Assembly: GCA_963383645.1 (NCBI GenBank)
Contig: OY726567.1
Coordinates: forward strand, 65,934,552 to 65,998,551
Length of the DNA stretch: 64,000 nt
DNA from: Muscardinus avellanarius
Taxonomy: Eukaryota; Chordata; Mammalia; Rodentia; Gliridae
Direction of reading: 5' to 3'
Below, piece by piece: positions 44,236 through 58,200 of the stretch (positions within the stretch are counted from its first letter, which is position 1; the number at the start of each line of letters is the position of its first letter). The notes beneath the pieces are model-generated. The model made no database searches. It was not told where the DNA came from and saw nothing but the letters and a program-made list of their open reading frames with translations. The translations under genes and the position numbers were made by a program.

Positions 44236-44569
44236 TATATATTTTTTTAAATCTGATATTTTAAATGCTGGCAACTAACCTGAAACTTTTCCTGAGGTAC
44301 CAAAGGCAATCTGAGCTCCCCAGCTCCATGTTCACAGCTTGGTGGTCTTGCCCAGGGGACCCTTCCCACCTGACCTGGGTGGGGCCTTTGCTCCAAGTGG
44401 TCACTCTTTCCAAACTACCCTCCCCACACCACGAGCAAGCACCTACCCCCCAGCCCCCCCGCACCCTGCCCAAACAGACTAGTGGCTTGGTCACAGACAC
44501 ATGCACCCTGAGTAGAGAAGCAGGAAAGAGTCTCACCTCTATTCCCAATTGGGAACAAAGTCACTAAGT

Positions 44570-45120
44570 GGCAACATCACGACTTTTATTTGTGGTGCCT
44601 GTGCTTTGTCTTGAAAATACCTTCTCCCCCTCCCCAGACAATGGACGGGAGGGGGCAGCAAAAAAATAGAAGACATCCCTCCCTATTGCACATGGACCCT
44701 ATATACAGGCCCACCTGGCGGAGGCCGGCGGGACTCTTGGCACATTGCTGGATCCCTGCTCGGGAGGGGGAGAGTACAGGGGTGGCATCACACGTGAGGT
44801 GGGGACCCCGGGCAGCCACTCTGGTCCTGGTTACTGGTCCTTGCACTTCTTGGTCCTTGCTTCCTTCCTGGTCCCTTCTGGCCCCAAACCCCTCTCCGCG
44901 AGTCCCCCTACCTGGCTCAGCCTCCCACCTCCATCCTGGCCTCGGATGGCCCCCTTGGCTCCTGGGGACTCTGTGCTTCCCTCCTGGTCCTGAGGTCCCA
45001 AGAGGAGGTATGGCTTCTCAGCGGCTTCCCCTGGAGCCCTGGCACTCGTGTTCACGCGGGGAAGGGGTGCGTGTGGCAGAAGCAGCTATATAAATACGGG
45101 TGTGGGAAAGCCCTTCAGAG
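44570..45120 (-). other. PPP1R12C: PPP1R12C 3' UTR
   Basis: GC-rich, SINE-free sequence from the stop codon to the poly(A) signal, about 540 nt. The end is inferred from the AATAAA at 44585-44590. Confidence 0.7.
44585..44590 (-). terminator. PPP1R12C: PPP1R12C poly(A) signal AATAAA
   Basis: Complement of TTTATT, about 530 bp past the stop codon. It is the only canonical hexamer between the stop codon and the SINE cluster. Confidence 0.75.
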
Positions 45121-45207
45121 TCACTTAGACAGTTTGCTGATGACCCGGATCAGTGCTGCATTCTCGTCCTTGAGCCGCTGGTTGTCAGCCCGGAGGTCAG
45201 ACAGGGC
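45121..45207 (-). CDS. PPP1R12C: PPP1R12C exon 22 (stop codon)
   Basis: 87 nt, [28 protein letters not shown], stop TGA (complement of 45121-45123). Leucine-zipper end of the protein. Confidence 0.96.
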   Translation of the reverse strand, partial: ALSDLRADNQRLKDENAALIRVISKLSK

Positions 45208-47656
45208 CTGGAGCATAGTGCAGGGTCAGCCGGGCAGCACTGGGGAGGCTGAGGCCCTGCCCCGGGCGCACCCCAGTGCACTCACCTTCAGCTCCTCCTC
45301 CAGTTCCGCTGCCTTGCGCTCCAGGGCCCTGCGCTCCTGGAATACACAGGGCAAGGTGAGAAGCTTAGTGTGACTGAGCGCGCAGGGTAAGTAGGGGCAG
45401 GGGGGAGGTCGAAGGTCAGTGTGGCTCTCCTGGCCCAGACTCATGGGGGGATAAGACTAGGACACAGTGGCCCTCATCCCAAATGCCCAGACTCACGAAT
45501 CTCTCTAGCTCCAGGAGGGCCGGCCTCTCAGCGAAGCGCTCCTGCCGCTGGTGATGACAGAGAAGGCACAGTGGTTGGGAAGGGCAAGCTATCTCACACC
45601 TGCCTTATTCACCAGTCCACCAGAAGTCAGGCTGGGACCCCATCCCCCCGAGGCCCCACCCCCCAGAGGCACCAGCCCTACCACTTGCTACAGGGCAACA
45701 CCTGGTGGGGGGTCCCAAGACCCTTTGGGTCTTGCAGGATTCCTGCCTGCTGCAGGCTCCACATCCTTACCTGCGTGGCTCGCTCCAATTCCACCTTGAG
45801 CTGCGCCAGTCGCAGCGTTGTCTCAGTCAGGGCCTCGCGAAGGCGCTCGTTCTCCCTACGCAGCTCTGTGTACAGCTGGGGACACCAAGGCAGGCGAGGT
45901 CAGAGAGGGGCCAGGACCCGGTGGGCTGTGGGCCATCATCAGGGGAGCCACCATACAGGGACAGCGGGGCAGGTAAGTCGGCTCATAGGGCAGGGATCTT
46001 GTACCTTCCTGAAGCCCCCGTCAGGCTCTTCAGGTTCTACCTCTGGTTGTGAGTGGCGGTCCCGCTGTGGGCGCTGCCTGTGGGCTGAGGGGCCGCCATC
46101 TGGAGTGCTGGGTAGGAGGAGGAGCAGGCATCAGGGACACAGCCTGGCATACTGACAGGCTTGCAGCCCACCCTGCCCAGGGCCTACCTGCATTCAGGGC
46201 TGCCGTCTGCCGGCTCCGCCTCTTCCCCCTGCCAAAGGGTGAGGGGTGTTCAGTCAGGTGTGGATGGGGATGCCCTGCCCCAGGTGCACCTGAGCATGCC
46301 TCACCTCTGCAGGCCCCCTCCGCTCCTTGCCGACCTTCCGGTGCTCACTGGCTGCTTGTGGTCCCTGGCCCTGCCCGTCAGGCGCCTCTGCTGGGGAATG
46401 GGCAGGAATCAGCCCAGGCACCTCAGGGGGCAGCCCTCTGTGCAGTGTAGGAGGCCCTGGGCCCATGCCCCCAGGAAACAGGAGACTGTATGAGAGAGGT
46501 CAGGTGGAGCCCAGGGAAGGAATTCCCAGGAAGCAGACCTCACCTCTCTGGGCAGGGCCCTCCGAGTTCTCCACTCCAGGGACTCGGGGCCTCCGGGAAG
46601 GGTCCTGCCAGGGAGGGGGCCGCAGTCAGGACCAGGGAGTCTGTACCACCCACTGCCCCTCGCCTGACCCTGCTCACCAGGCTCTGCAGGGCTGACTTCT
46701 CTGGCTCTGAGGCCTTCCCTGCCACTTTCTCTGCTTCCTTCAGGTCCGTCAGGGTCACACCCTAGTAGGTAGAAGGCAAAGTCATGACTCAGGAATCTGG
46801 TCCCCAGCCTTCTGACCCAGGAGTGCAGGCCTCAGTGCCTCCTCCCTCAGACCCAGGAGTCCAGCCCTCCTCCCTTAGATCCAGTGTCCAGGCCCCAGCC
46901 TCCCTCAGACCCAGGGTGTCCAGGCCCCAGACTTCTTCCCTCAGACCCAGAGGTCTAGACCCCCGCCCTCCTCCCTCATAACCAGGAGTCCAGGCCCCAG
47001 CCTTCCTCCATCAGACTCCAGGGGTCCAGACCCTAGCCCTCCTCCCTGAGACCCTGAGGTCCAGACCCCAGACACCTCCCTCAGATCCAGGGACCCAGGC
47101 TCTAGCCCTCCTCCCTCATAACCAGGAGTCCAGGCCCCAGCCTTCTTCCATCAGACTCCAGGGGTCCAGACCCTAGCCCTCCTCCCTGAGACCCTGAGGT
47201 CCAGACCCCAGACACCTCCCTCAGATCCAGGGACTCAGGCTCTAGCCCTCCTCCCTCAGACCCAGGGATCCAGATCCCAGCCCTCCTCCTCAGACCCAGT
47301 TTTCCAGAACCCAGCCCTCAAGCCCAGGACCTCAGCCCACCCCCCCACACCTGTGTGGACCTCCGAGACTGGCGCATGAGACGGGAGCGAGCTTTCCGCT
47401 GGGATTCAGATTCTTCATCCCTCACAGGCATCTGGTAGGACCTGAGGGGAGGGCTGATCTCAGGGAGCATTCCATGGGGCTCTGTCCCCTTTGCATGACA
47501 CCCTCTGGGGTTTCAGGAGTGGGAGAAAGAACTTCATCTCCCAACATACCCCAAGACAACATACCCCTAGACACACCCTTCCTCAGGAACCCACTCTAAT
47601 CCCTGGAGACTCCCAGGTTATGCAATTTTCTCCCCATAGGGGAGACACAGCCTTCC

Positions 47657-47709
<53 letters not shown>

Positions 47710-47732
47710 AGGGAGGGAGGGAGGGAGGGAGG

Positions 47733-47781
<49 letters not shown>

Positions 47782-50700
47782 TGTTTTACTGGCCATCAAC
47801 CCTGGGGGTATTCTACCTGTTAGCTACATCCAGCCCTGTTTTATTTTTTTAGTTTGAAACAGGGTCTCACTAAGTGTGGAGGGTCTTGTTAAGTTGCTGA
47901 GGCTGACCATACACCTGTGATCCTGTCTCAGCCTCCTAAGTACTGTGATTATAAGCATGCACCAGTACTTCTAGCTCTGGCCTTTTTTTTTTTTTTTTGG
48001 ATATGGGAATTGAACCCAGGGGCATTTTACTTCCAGGAATATTTTCTTATTTTGAAACAGGGTGTCACTAAGTTGCTGAGGGTCTTGCTAAGTTGCTGAG
48101 GCTGACCTTGAATTGGCGATCCTCCTATCTCAGCCTCCCAAGTACTGAGGTTATAGGCATGCACCACCATGCCCACCACACCCTGGCCTCTTTACCTCCG
48201 ACGGTCCCGTGAATCTGCTGGGGCCACAGCACAGGCTGCAGAGACATTTGGCTTCACTGGGGATCCAGGCTCCCTTTTGGAGGGAGCAGTGCAGCTATCC
48301 AAGGGAGGAGGAGACTTGGAAATCTCAGACCTGTATGAATTCATTCAACAAACACTATTCAAAGTCGAATTGGTGTCAGGCACTGGAGATGCAGCAGAGG
48401 ACAAAAGAAACAAGTTATCTCTAGTGCAACAGTCAACTCTGAACAGAAAAGAGCAAATAAACAGTAGTCATAAAGAGGTGAGCATGCTGCATCAGCAAGA
48501 TACAGTACTACGGAGAAAAGAAGCAGAGCAAGGACAGAGCACAGGAGGTGTACATGTCCACACTCTGGAGATGGGAGCCAGGTGGCCAGTGTGGGCCTCG
48601 GGAGAGGGTGGTACCTAAACAGAGAGCTGGGGTGGGGGGAGCGAGCCCTGTGGATGACAGGGGACAAAGCAAAGGCCCTGGGGCAGGAGAAGGAGATGGA
48701 GAGGGAGGAGCAACAGGATCGCAGTGGCGTTAAAGCTTCACTATGAGCTTTTCCTTGACATATCAAAAAGGAACCTGAGGCAGTGTCAGGGAAGGGAGGC
48801 CGGAACTAAGCCCCAGAGAGCAAATGCATCTGCCATTCACCCCACATGGCTGCTGATACTCACAGGGCAGAGGGCTCAGGCACCTTCCGGGAGGGGGTAG
48901 GGGTGATTCTGGCAAGACGGGGCTCCTTGGTCTGTGGAGAGAGAAGAGCAGGGGAAGGTATTATTCTCTGCAAGGTGGGGCCTGGACTCTGCCCGCCTCA
49001 CCCCACTCACCTGAGTGGAGGTCCTTTCCAACAGAGAGGAGGAGGCGGAGCGCTGCAGCCCAGCACCAAGGGCTCCCTCGGCCCCCCGCCTGTCTGGGGG
49101 GCCCAAGGCACCGGAGCTCCCTGTCTTCTGGAGGCCAAAACGCCTGGAGAAGGGGGCCTCTTCGGGCAGCTGGAAGAGGAAGGTCCCAGTTACAGGAAAG
49201 GATTTCTCTTCTCAAAGACTTCAAGCACTAACCCAGAGGACAACAGCAAGCTATGGCTCCCATCAGCTCTCACCAGAAAAACACCATCAACTCTCAGGGC
49301 ATCTGTGCAAGGTGCTCAACCCACCCACCCTGGCAAGAGGTGGCAGGCTTTGTGGTGCCCCATCTCCCCAGCACAGGAGCCGCAGACTCACCACGGGGCT
49401 CTTAGGGCTGGGGGGCGGCGGGGAGGACACTCCATTGAGGGTTCTGGGTTCTGCAGGGGGTGGCTCTGTTGTACAGGAACATGGGGTGGGGGTGGGTTAA
49501 CAAAATCTATCAGCTGCCTCTGAGAATGGGAAATCTCAGCCCCTCCTCCCTCAGACCCACAAATCTAAATTCCCGTCCCCACCTATAGGGCCTTCTTCTC
49601 CCTCATCCTCATCCCGGATGGGGGCCCCTCCTGCCCCAGCGGGCCTGCGCTCCTTTGACAGATCCTGCAGGGAGATCTTCTCACGGCTACTCAGACGACA
49701 CACAGAGCTCCTATGGGCCGGCAAGGGTGTCAAGGTCCGAGCCCTGGGGAGCCCCTGGCCCACCCAGCCCAGGACCCTCCTACCTTCTGTGTTTGCTGCT
49801 GGAGGGCACCTGGGGCTCTTGGCCTCTGTTCTGGGAGGCCTCCTTTTGGTTCCGAAGCTGCAAGGAGGGAGGCGGGTTGGGGGAGGCAAAACTCCCTCCT
49901 CGCTGCCCATGCTTGCCCCTCAGCATGCAGGCTGCCTTGGGAGGCTGTGCTGCCTGAGCTCACACAAGCTACTCCTGCTGCAGGAGGCTGCTTTCCGGGC
50001 ATCATGGGACCTGGGGACTCATTTGTTGTCCTACACTTGGACATCTGGAAGAGGAAGTGCCTACGTCCAACCTCTCACTGTTGCCATACACAGGTGCTGT
50101 CACCTGGTGTTCTTCTCATCCCGAAGGACCACACGCCAGACCTCCCTAGCCCTCAGAGCACTGGGGACCCTGGCCAGCCCTTGGCTGCCCAGGCCTGCAC
50201 AGGTGACCAGTGCCCCCCAAGACACACCGTAGGCTGGGCCCTAGCTTGGCAGCAGGGGGCACAGCTTCCTAGGCTATGCTTTTTCCACATCTCTGGGCTT
50301 TTGAAAGTGGCACCCAACCAGGAATGCCATTTGCCCCTGCCCCTTCTAGCAAATCTAGAGTGTCTTCCAGAAAGTGTTCTCCAAAGCCACGAGGGTGGCT
50401 CCTGTGACACCTGGGCCACTTCACCAAGCACTGGGACTGCAACCCAGGCCAAATGGCCAGAGGCCACAACCATAGCCCCTTCACTTTCTCAGCAAAGACC
50501 TGGGGGATGACCAGGGCAACAAGCCCAGCCTGCAGGCAGGCAGACAGTCCCAGCAAATCCCTCTGCTGTCTCCCCACCAGCAGGCAGGGAGCTCTGTGCC
50601 CCACGCCCCACCTCCTTCAGCCAACCAGCTGTGTCCTATTCATAGCCCTCCTGGGTCATGATGGGGAGGGGTGGTAGCAGGTCTCTGGGGCAGAAGGCAT

Positions 50701-53140
50701 CAGGGGACAAGGACATCCTCCCTCCCCAGCCCCTTCCTCTTCCACAGAGCTGCTGGGAAAAGAGGGAGCCTGGTCCTGAGACTCACATCTTCCTGTTTCT
50801 GGGCCAGTTCCTCCAACAGGCTCAGCACTTCCTCATCAGCCAAGTCACAGGGACGCTGCCCCTGGGTCGGGGAGGAAAAAGGCAGATGAGTAAGGAGACA
50901 CAGAAGCCTCCCCCCACCCACACCCAGGTCCCTGCCCTCACCGCATGGGTCAGTGAGTCCATGCCCCCACCATGCTCGGCCAGCAGGCGGCAGGCATCCT
51001 CCACACCCCAGTGGGCTGCTGCATGCAGGGGGGTCCAGCCATCTCCATCCCGGAGCTCCGTGTCATAACCGGCCTGGAGGAGCAGTCTGGGGACCAGGGA
51101 AACTAAGGTCAACGGCCCAAACTGGGCCTCTAGGCTGAGGGCTGGTTTTGCCCAGCTATGCTGTGGCTATAGTACCAGTTGTTACAACATCCAGACACAC
51201 CTGGACCTGTTCTAAGCTTCTCCAAGGGACCCCTGGGCCACCCATTCTTGACCTCACCCTTTGAACCAGCAGCTAAAAGTTAAAAGCTGGCCCAGGGCAG
51301 AACCCTTTGAACCAGCAGCTGATAGGGCAGAACAAGGCAGCCCCAGAGAAGGTGAGTGCAGGACTCCCCCTGCCAGTCTCAAGCCTATGGCGATGAGACG
51401 CCTGAAGGGGCCACCTCAGGACCATAGCATTCTAGGATGCCAGCTGACTCAGAGCAGTGGTTCCTGGTAGTGTGATATTGCCTCTCCCTGCAACACACAC
51501 AGCCCAGCTGTGCCTAAAGACATCTCTGCTCAGGTGGTGTGCTGGAAACATCTAATAGGCAGGGGCCAGGAATACTGGTCAGCATCTCACTGTGCACAGG
51601 AGACCCACACACACACAGAGAATGACCTGACCCAAATGCCAGGAAGGCCAAGAAACCCTGGCTCAGCCAACTGTATTAGAAATGGTATCAACCTCGGACC
51701 CCTCCACCTGGGCCAAAGGCAGGGTTCCCAAAGGCAGTCCAGGAAACTCCCATTCTGCTTGGGCAAGATGTGCCTATTTGAGGGGACGAGAGCAAGGTCC
51801 TGTAGCAGTGAGAAAGGGTGGCGGCAAAGCAGGAACAGAGGGGCAGCCTGTGATGCTCTAATAGGCTGCAAGACACGAGGCCCTACTGGCCTGCTCACTA
51901 TCCCCCCACATGCCAGTGCCTCGGGCCTCTTATAAGCAGCTCTACTCTAAGCCTGCTGTGAGTTCTTGGGCCTGTGGCCCATCTCGCAGCCGTTTCTCCT
52001 CACAGCCACCACCCGCCTCGTCCCACAGATTCCTGATCACCAAATGTCATCAGGCCCCTCCCCGTTGCACTTGCCTTCTCCTGTCACCCTATTTATAGCC
52101 TTCTAGGTCCATGCCACTGTTCCCCCAGAGCTCAAGGGAAATGTCCAGAGCCATTCCTCACAGCGTGGTGGGCAGTGCTCCTAGCACCTGCTGGGCAGAG
52201 GCCAAGGATGCTGTTCAACGTCCTATAGAGCTCAGGGCGGCCCCCAAAGCAGCTCAAAACATCTCTCTCTCTGATGGAACTATGAGCTACATGTGAGGCT
52301 AGATCTGCCTTGTTTATCAACCACTATATTCCCAGCTCCTAACAGATGCCAAATAAATCCTGCCCCCTCTTTTTAGTACTGGGAATTGAACTCAGGGCCT
52401 TGCCCATGCTAGGCAAGTGCTCTAATATGGAGTAACATCCCCAGCCCTTTCTATTTATTTATTGTTGGTGCTGAGAATTAAACCCAGGAGCATCTACCAC
52501 TGAGCTACACCTAGCCTTTTTTTTTTTTATTTTTACTTTATAACAGGGTCTCTAGAGCTACTGCACAGTGGCCTCAAACCTACAATCCTCCTCTCTCAGC
52601 CTCCAGAGTACTAGGTTTACAGACATGTGCCACTGTGCCTAGCTTTAAGGACATACTTCTAAATCCACAGGTCAAAGAAAAAAGGTCACAAATTTGAAAC
52701 CATTTTACACTGAGTGGCAATGATAAGGACTACATATCAGAGTGTGTGTATATAGCTCAGGCTGTCAGAGGAAAATCAGAAAAAAAAGAAAAAGAAAAAG
52801 GATAAATCAGGCGTGGTGGTACATGCCTATAATCCCAATACTTGGGAGGCTGAGACAAGAAGATCTCAGATTTGAGGACAGCTTCAGCAAGTAGTGTTAC
52901 TCTCAGCAACCTGGTGAGATGCTGTTTCAAAAAAAAAAAAACAAGCTGGGTGTGGTGGCGCACTTGTAATCCCAGCATTTGGGAGGCTGAGACGGGAGGA
53001 TCGCGGTTCACAGACGGCCTCAGCTACTTAGTGAGGCCCTCCCCAACTTAGTGAGACCCTGTTTCAAAATAAAGAATAAAAAAATTGGGCAGGGAGTGTA
53101 GCTTGGAGGTCAAATGCCTCTGGGTTCCATCCCCAGATAC

Positions 53141-53174
<34 letters not shown>

Positions 53175-55243
53175 CCAGGCATGGTGGCATAGGCTTGTAA
53201 TCCCAGTACTTAGGAAGCTGAGACAGGAAAATCACAAGTTCATGGCCCACCTCAGCAACTTAGTGAGGCCCTCTGCAATTTAGTGAGACCCTGTTTCAAA
53301 ATAAAAAAAATAAAATAGGGCTGGGGGTATAGCTCAGAGGTAGAATGCCCCTGGGTTCAATCCTTGGTATTGCAAAAATAAATAAATAGATAAATAGATA
53401 GATAGATACAGAGGCGCAGCTTGTAATTCCTGCATATGGGAGACTGAGACAGGAGGATCACGGTTCATGAACAGCCTCAGCTCCTTAGTAAGGCCCTTTG
53501 CAACTCAGTGAGACCCTGTTTCAAAATAAAGAATAGCGGGGCATGGTGGCATATGATTGTAATCCCAGCATTTGGGAGGCTGAGACAGAAGGATCATGGT
53601 TCAAGGACAGCCTCAGTTACTTAGTGAGGTCCTCCACAACTTAGTGAGATTCTGTTTTAAAATAAAAATAAAATAGGGCAATAGGGCTGAGGGTGGAACT
53701 CAGGGATAGAATGCCTCTGGGTTCAATCCCCAGTACCGTTAAAAAAAAAAAAAATAGGGCTAGCGGGTGTAGCCCAGACATAGAATGCTCCTGATTTCAA
53801 TCTCCAATAGCACACACAAAAAAAAAAAAAAAAAAAAAAAGGAAGGAAGGAAGGAAGGAAGGAAGGAGAGGAAAGGAAGAAGAAAGGGGAAGGAAAAGGA
53901 CAGGACCCACAGGGAGGTACAAGAAGCAGGAAGAGTCGGCCTGGCTCACCTCATCACCTCAATGTAGCCTTTGGCAGCAGCCACATGCAGGGCAGAGGCC
54001 CCTGTGCGAGGATGCCGGGCCTCCGGCATGGCACCCCCATTCAGCCAGCACCTGGTGTCATGAAGCAGCAACTCCTCCTCTGCCCGCTTGGCCGCCTCCA
54101 CATCCACACCTGAGAGGAGAACATTAATAAGTGGGACTCACCTGTGGTCTGGGTACCCAGGCTGCACCTAGGATGGTCCCAGGTAGGGCTAGGTCTCGGG
54201 ACTTCTCAGTCCTTCCCAGCACTCTCCCGGCAGCCTGGGCTAGCCCAGAGGTTCCCTGCTGTGTACTCTGTGTCTCAGATACCCTTGCATCCCACTAGGA
54301 GTCTCTGACACACTGCTGAGGGCCCTAAGAACGGAGGTCACAGGTCTTTTCCCATGTCTATCAGGGATTCACATTTTTTCTAATATAAAACCTAAAATTT
54401 TGGGCACCCAACATATGAGCGCATTTACCTTCCTGTCACTATCAACAAAACCCAATTCCATATATTTTATCACCATTACAGCCTTTACTCCTCCTGAGGA
54501 TGAACTGAGCAAACATCACTCTGAAAACCTGTGTCACCAGGCAACAGTTTCGTTCCCACCATGTGCTCACCACCTGCAACTATGCACTACAACTACATCA
54601 TAAAGCAACCCATAAGCAATTCATCATAAGTTTCATGAGGTCAGTTTATTGTGCTCTATCTGTAGACATTACAGGCTCCTTATGACTAAAACATAAAAAG
54701 TTGATTCAGATCAAAAGAGGCAGCCTTTTATTTATTTATTTTTATTTTTTATTTTTTGCAGGTCTGGGGATGGAACCCAGGGCATTTGACCTCCAAGCTA
54801 CACCCCTTGCCCTATATTTTATTCTTTATTTTGAAACAGGGTCTCACTAAGTTGCAGAGGGCCTAAGTAGGTGAGGCTGTCCGCGAACCGAGATCCTCCT
54901 GTCTCAGCCTCCCAATGCTGGGATTACAAGCGTGCGCCACCACGCCCGACTTAGAGGTAGCATTTTCAAGGCTACATTTTTTTTTCTTTTTTTTAGTGAA
55001 GATTGAACCCCAAAGGCATTCTACCTCCAAGCTACACTCCCAGCCCAACTTTACTTCTTACTTGGAAACAGGGTCTCATGCAGTTGCTGAAAGCCTCGTG
55101 AAGGTGAAGTTGCCAAGGGAGGCTGGAATTTGATGTAATCATTGACCATCTGTGAGATTTCCTTCTTTTTTTGTGTGGTAGCGGGGATTGAACCCAGGGG
55201 CATCCTACATAAAAGCTCTATCCTTAGTCCTCTTTTTCTTTTC

Positions 55244-55278
<35 letters not shown>

Positions 55279-58200
55279 TGTTACTTGGAATTGAACCCAG
55301 GGACATTCTACCTCCCACCTACACCCCTAGTCCTGTTTTTTATTCTATTTATTTATTTATTGTGATACTGAGGGTAGAACCCAGGGGCTTTTCTACCTCT
55401 GGGCTATACTACCAGACCTATTATTTATTTTATTTGGAAACAGGGTCTCACTAAGTTGCTGAGAGCCTCACTAAGTAGCTGAGGCTGGATTTGAACCTGT
55501 GCGATACTCCTGTCTTAGCCTCCCAAGCGCGGGGATTACAAACATGCGCCACCATGCCCAGCAATTCTGGTCTTTCTGAAAGCTGATAATATTTTGTTGT
55601 AAACATATGTTACATCAACAGACATTTAGGTTACTTCCCTCTGTAGGCTACTGTAAATACTCTATGAACACAGGGTGTATCAACAGCCTCTCTGGCGTGA
55701 GCCAGGGTGGAATGACTTTCTGGTGCCTGGAAAGAATCCTGCCAGGCTTGCACCTGAGCCTCCTGGATGACATAAACCTCGCAAGTCAGCGCCTTCTGCT
55801 GAATACTGTGGGGGGGGGGGCACATGGAACTGACTGGACTCTTCGTCTCCCAGATGTGCACATCCCATGGGGGGCAAACGCCCCTGCCCTCTCTTTAGCC
55901 AAGGGACAGCCAGTGACCAGGTTCTGCTGACTGAACCCCACGTGCACTCCTGTACAAAGTCCAGTGTGGTAGAGATATGTCAGCAGATGCCTTGGAATTA
56001 GGGGGCAGAGGTCCTCAAGCTGCATCAGCCCCAGCCAGGCAGCTGAAGGCCTTTCTATAGAACCACTGACCTCTGCTCCTGATCCTTCAAGCCAATATCC
56101 CCCGACCACCATGTCCTTCCTCGACCTCCTCATCCCACAGAAGAGAAGTGTGGGCCCCTGAGAGGCTAATGCCAGCTAGGGGCAATTTCTGCAGAAAAAC
56201 AGAATGTCAGAAAGACCATTTGGAGGCCACTCTCATATTCCCCAGGTCTGCAGACTACAGGTAAAGACTCAAAGATAACCCTGATGATGACTTCTCAGAA
56301 GGGGAATGCCTTTATAGTAGATCTACCTAGAAGACATCCCCTGAACCTAGTTCAGGGATAGCATCAGTAACAGGTCAGACTGAGAGCACCTGTCTCCTGG
56401 GTAGTGATGCACTGAAAGTTCTTGCCAAAAGTGCAGAGCTGGGGCTGGGGTGTAACTCGGTAGCAGAATGCTGACCCAACATTCATGAGGCCCTAGGTTC
56501 TACCCCCCAGCACTTCAAAGTCACTTTTTTTTGGTGGTACTGGGGTTCCTGGAAACTCTTCTACCTCTGGGCTACACTCCCTGACCTATTTTTTTAATGT
56601 ATTTTTTTATTTGGAAACACGGTCTCTTAAGCCAGCATGGCTGGCTTTGAACCTGCGCGATCCTCCTGTCTCTCCTTCCCAAGCATGGGGATTATTACAA
56701 GCGTGCGCCACCACGCTCAGCAAAGTCATTTTTTTTTTTTTTTAAAGCAGTGCTAAATCGCATCATGAAGAAAACATCCAGGTCCAGGCTCAGGGATGCT
56801 CTGTTAGCAGAGGCTGGGAGGTTTCAAAAATGTCAGTATGTAGCTGAAAACTATGGTGCAAATCTGTAATCTCAGTACTTGGGAGGCTGAGACAGGAGGA
56901 TCTCAGGTTCAAGGCCAGTCTCAGCAACTTAGCAAGGCCAGCCTCAGCTATGTATGTATGTATGTATGTATGTATGTATGTATGTATGAATGTATTTGTG
57001 TGTGTGTGTGGTGCCGGGGATGGACATTCTACCTCTGAGCTACATCTCCAGCTCTATTTTTTATTCTTTATTTTGAAACAGGTTCTCACTAAATTGCAGA
57101 GGGCCTCTCACTAAGTAGCTGAGGCTGGCTGTGAACCTGAGATCCTTCAGTCTCGGCCTCCCAAGTAATTAGATTACAAGCATGCTCCACCACACCTAGG
57201 TTCGGTCTCAGTAATTTGGCCAGATTCTGTTTCTAAAAAAAAAAGGCTGGGATAGAATGCCCCTGTGAAATGTCCAAGGTAAGACAAGTTATAGCGTCGG
57301 AGAACAGATCTGAGGTTGTGTGTGTAAGAGGAGTTTTTGGGGGGGCAAAGCGTCAAGGCTATGGGACTTCTTCTAGGGGTCGAGGAAAACATTCTAAAGT
57401 CAATGTGGTGCTGACTGCACAATTCTGTGAATATACTAAAAACCACTGAATTGTGCACTCTAGATTGGTGAATTGTACAGTACATGAATTATACCTCAAA
57501 ACGCTGCTTTTGAGCCAGGCATGGTGGGGCATGCTTGTAATCCCAGTATTTGGGAGGCTGAGACATGAAGATCACAAGTTCCCAACCAGCCTCAGCTACT
57601 GTGGCAACTTAGTGAGACCTTGTTTCAAAATAAAGAATAAAAAATAGGGCTGGGGGTGTAGCTCGGAGGTTGAATGTTCCTGGGTTCCATCCCCAGTACC
57701 TTAAAAAAAGAGAAAAAAAAAGCTGCTTGAGAGAGAGAGAGAGAGTGTGTGTGTGCGTGTGTGTGTGTGTAGTACTGGGGACTAAACCCAGGGACATTTC
57801 TACCTCCAAGCTACATCCCCAGTCCTTTTTATTTTATTATTATTATTTTTTTTTTTTTTTGGTGGTACTAGGGGAGGAACCCAGAGGCTTTCTACCTCCG
57901 GGCTATACTCCCAGACCTTTTATTTGGAAACAGGGTCTCGCTAAGTTGCTGAAAGGCTCAGTAAGTAGCTGAGGCTGGCTTCGAACCCGTGCGATCCTCC
58001 TGTCTTAGCCTCCCAAGCGCGGGGATTACAAGCGTGCGCCACCACGCCCGGCTTATTTTATTATTTGGAAACAGAGACTCCCTAAGGTGATGACAGACTC
58101 ACACTGCTGAGGCTGGCTTAGAACCTACAATCCTCCTGTCTCAACCTTCCAAGTACTGGGCTTACTTACAAACATGCACTACCATGCCTGATGCAAGAAG

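Noticed and set aside
48639..48646. GAGCGAGC, and a similar GCGAGCGAG at about 36567, resembling part of the AAV Rep-binding motif known near human PPP1R12C exon 1
   Set aside because: Only two tetranucleotide units, in the wrong places (introns 11 of PPP1R12C and of EPS8L1). Such short matches are expected by chance.
49713..50510. 265-codon plus-strand frame
   Set aside because: Antisense to PPP1R12C exon 7 and intron 6, GC-rich, no recognisable domain.
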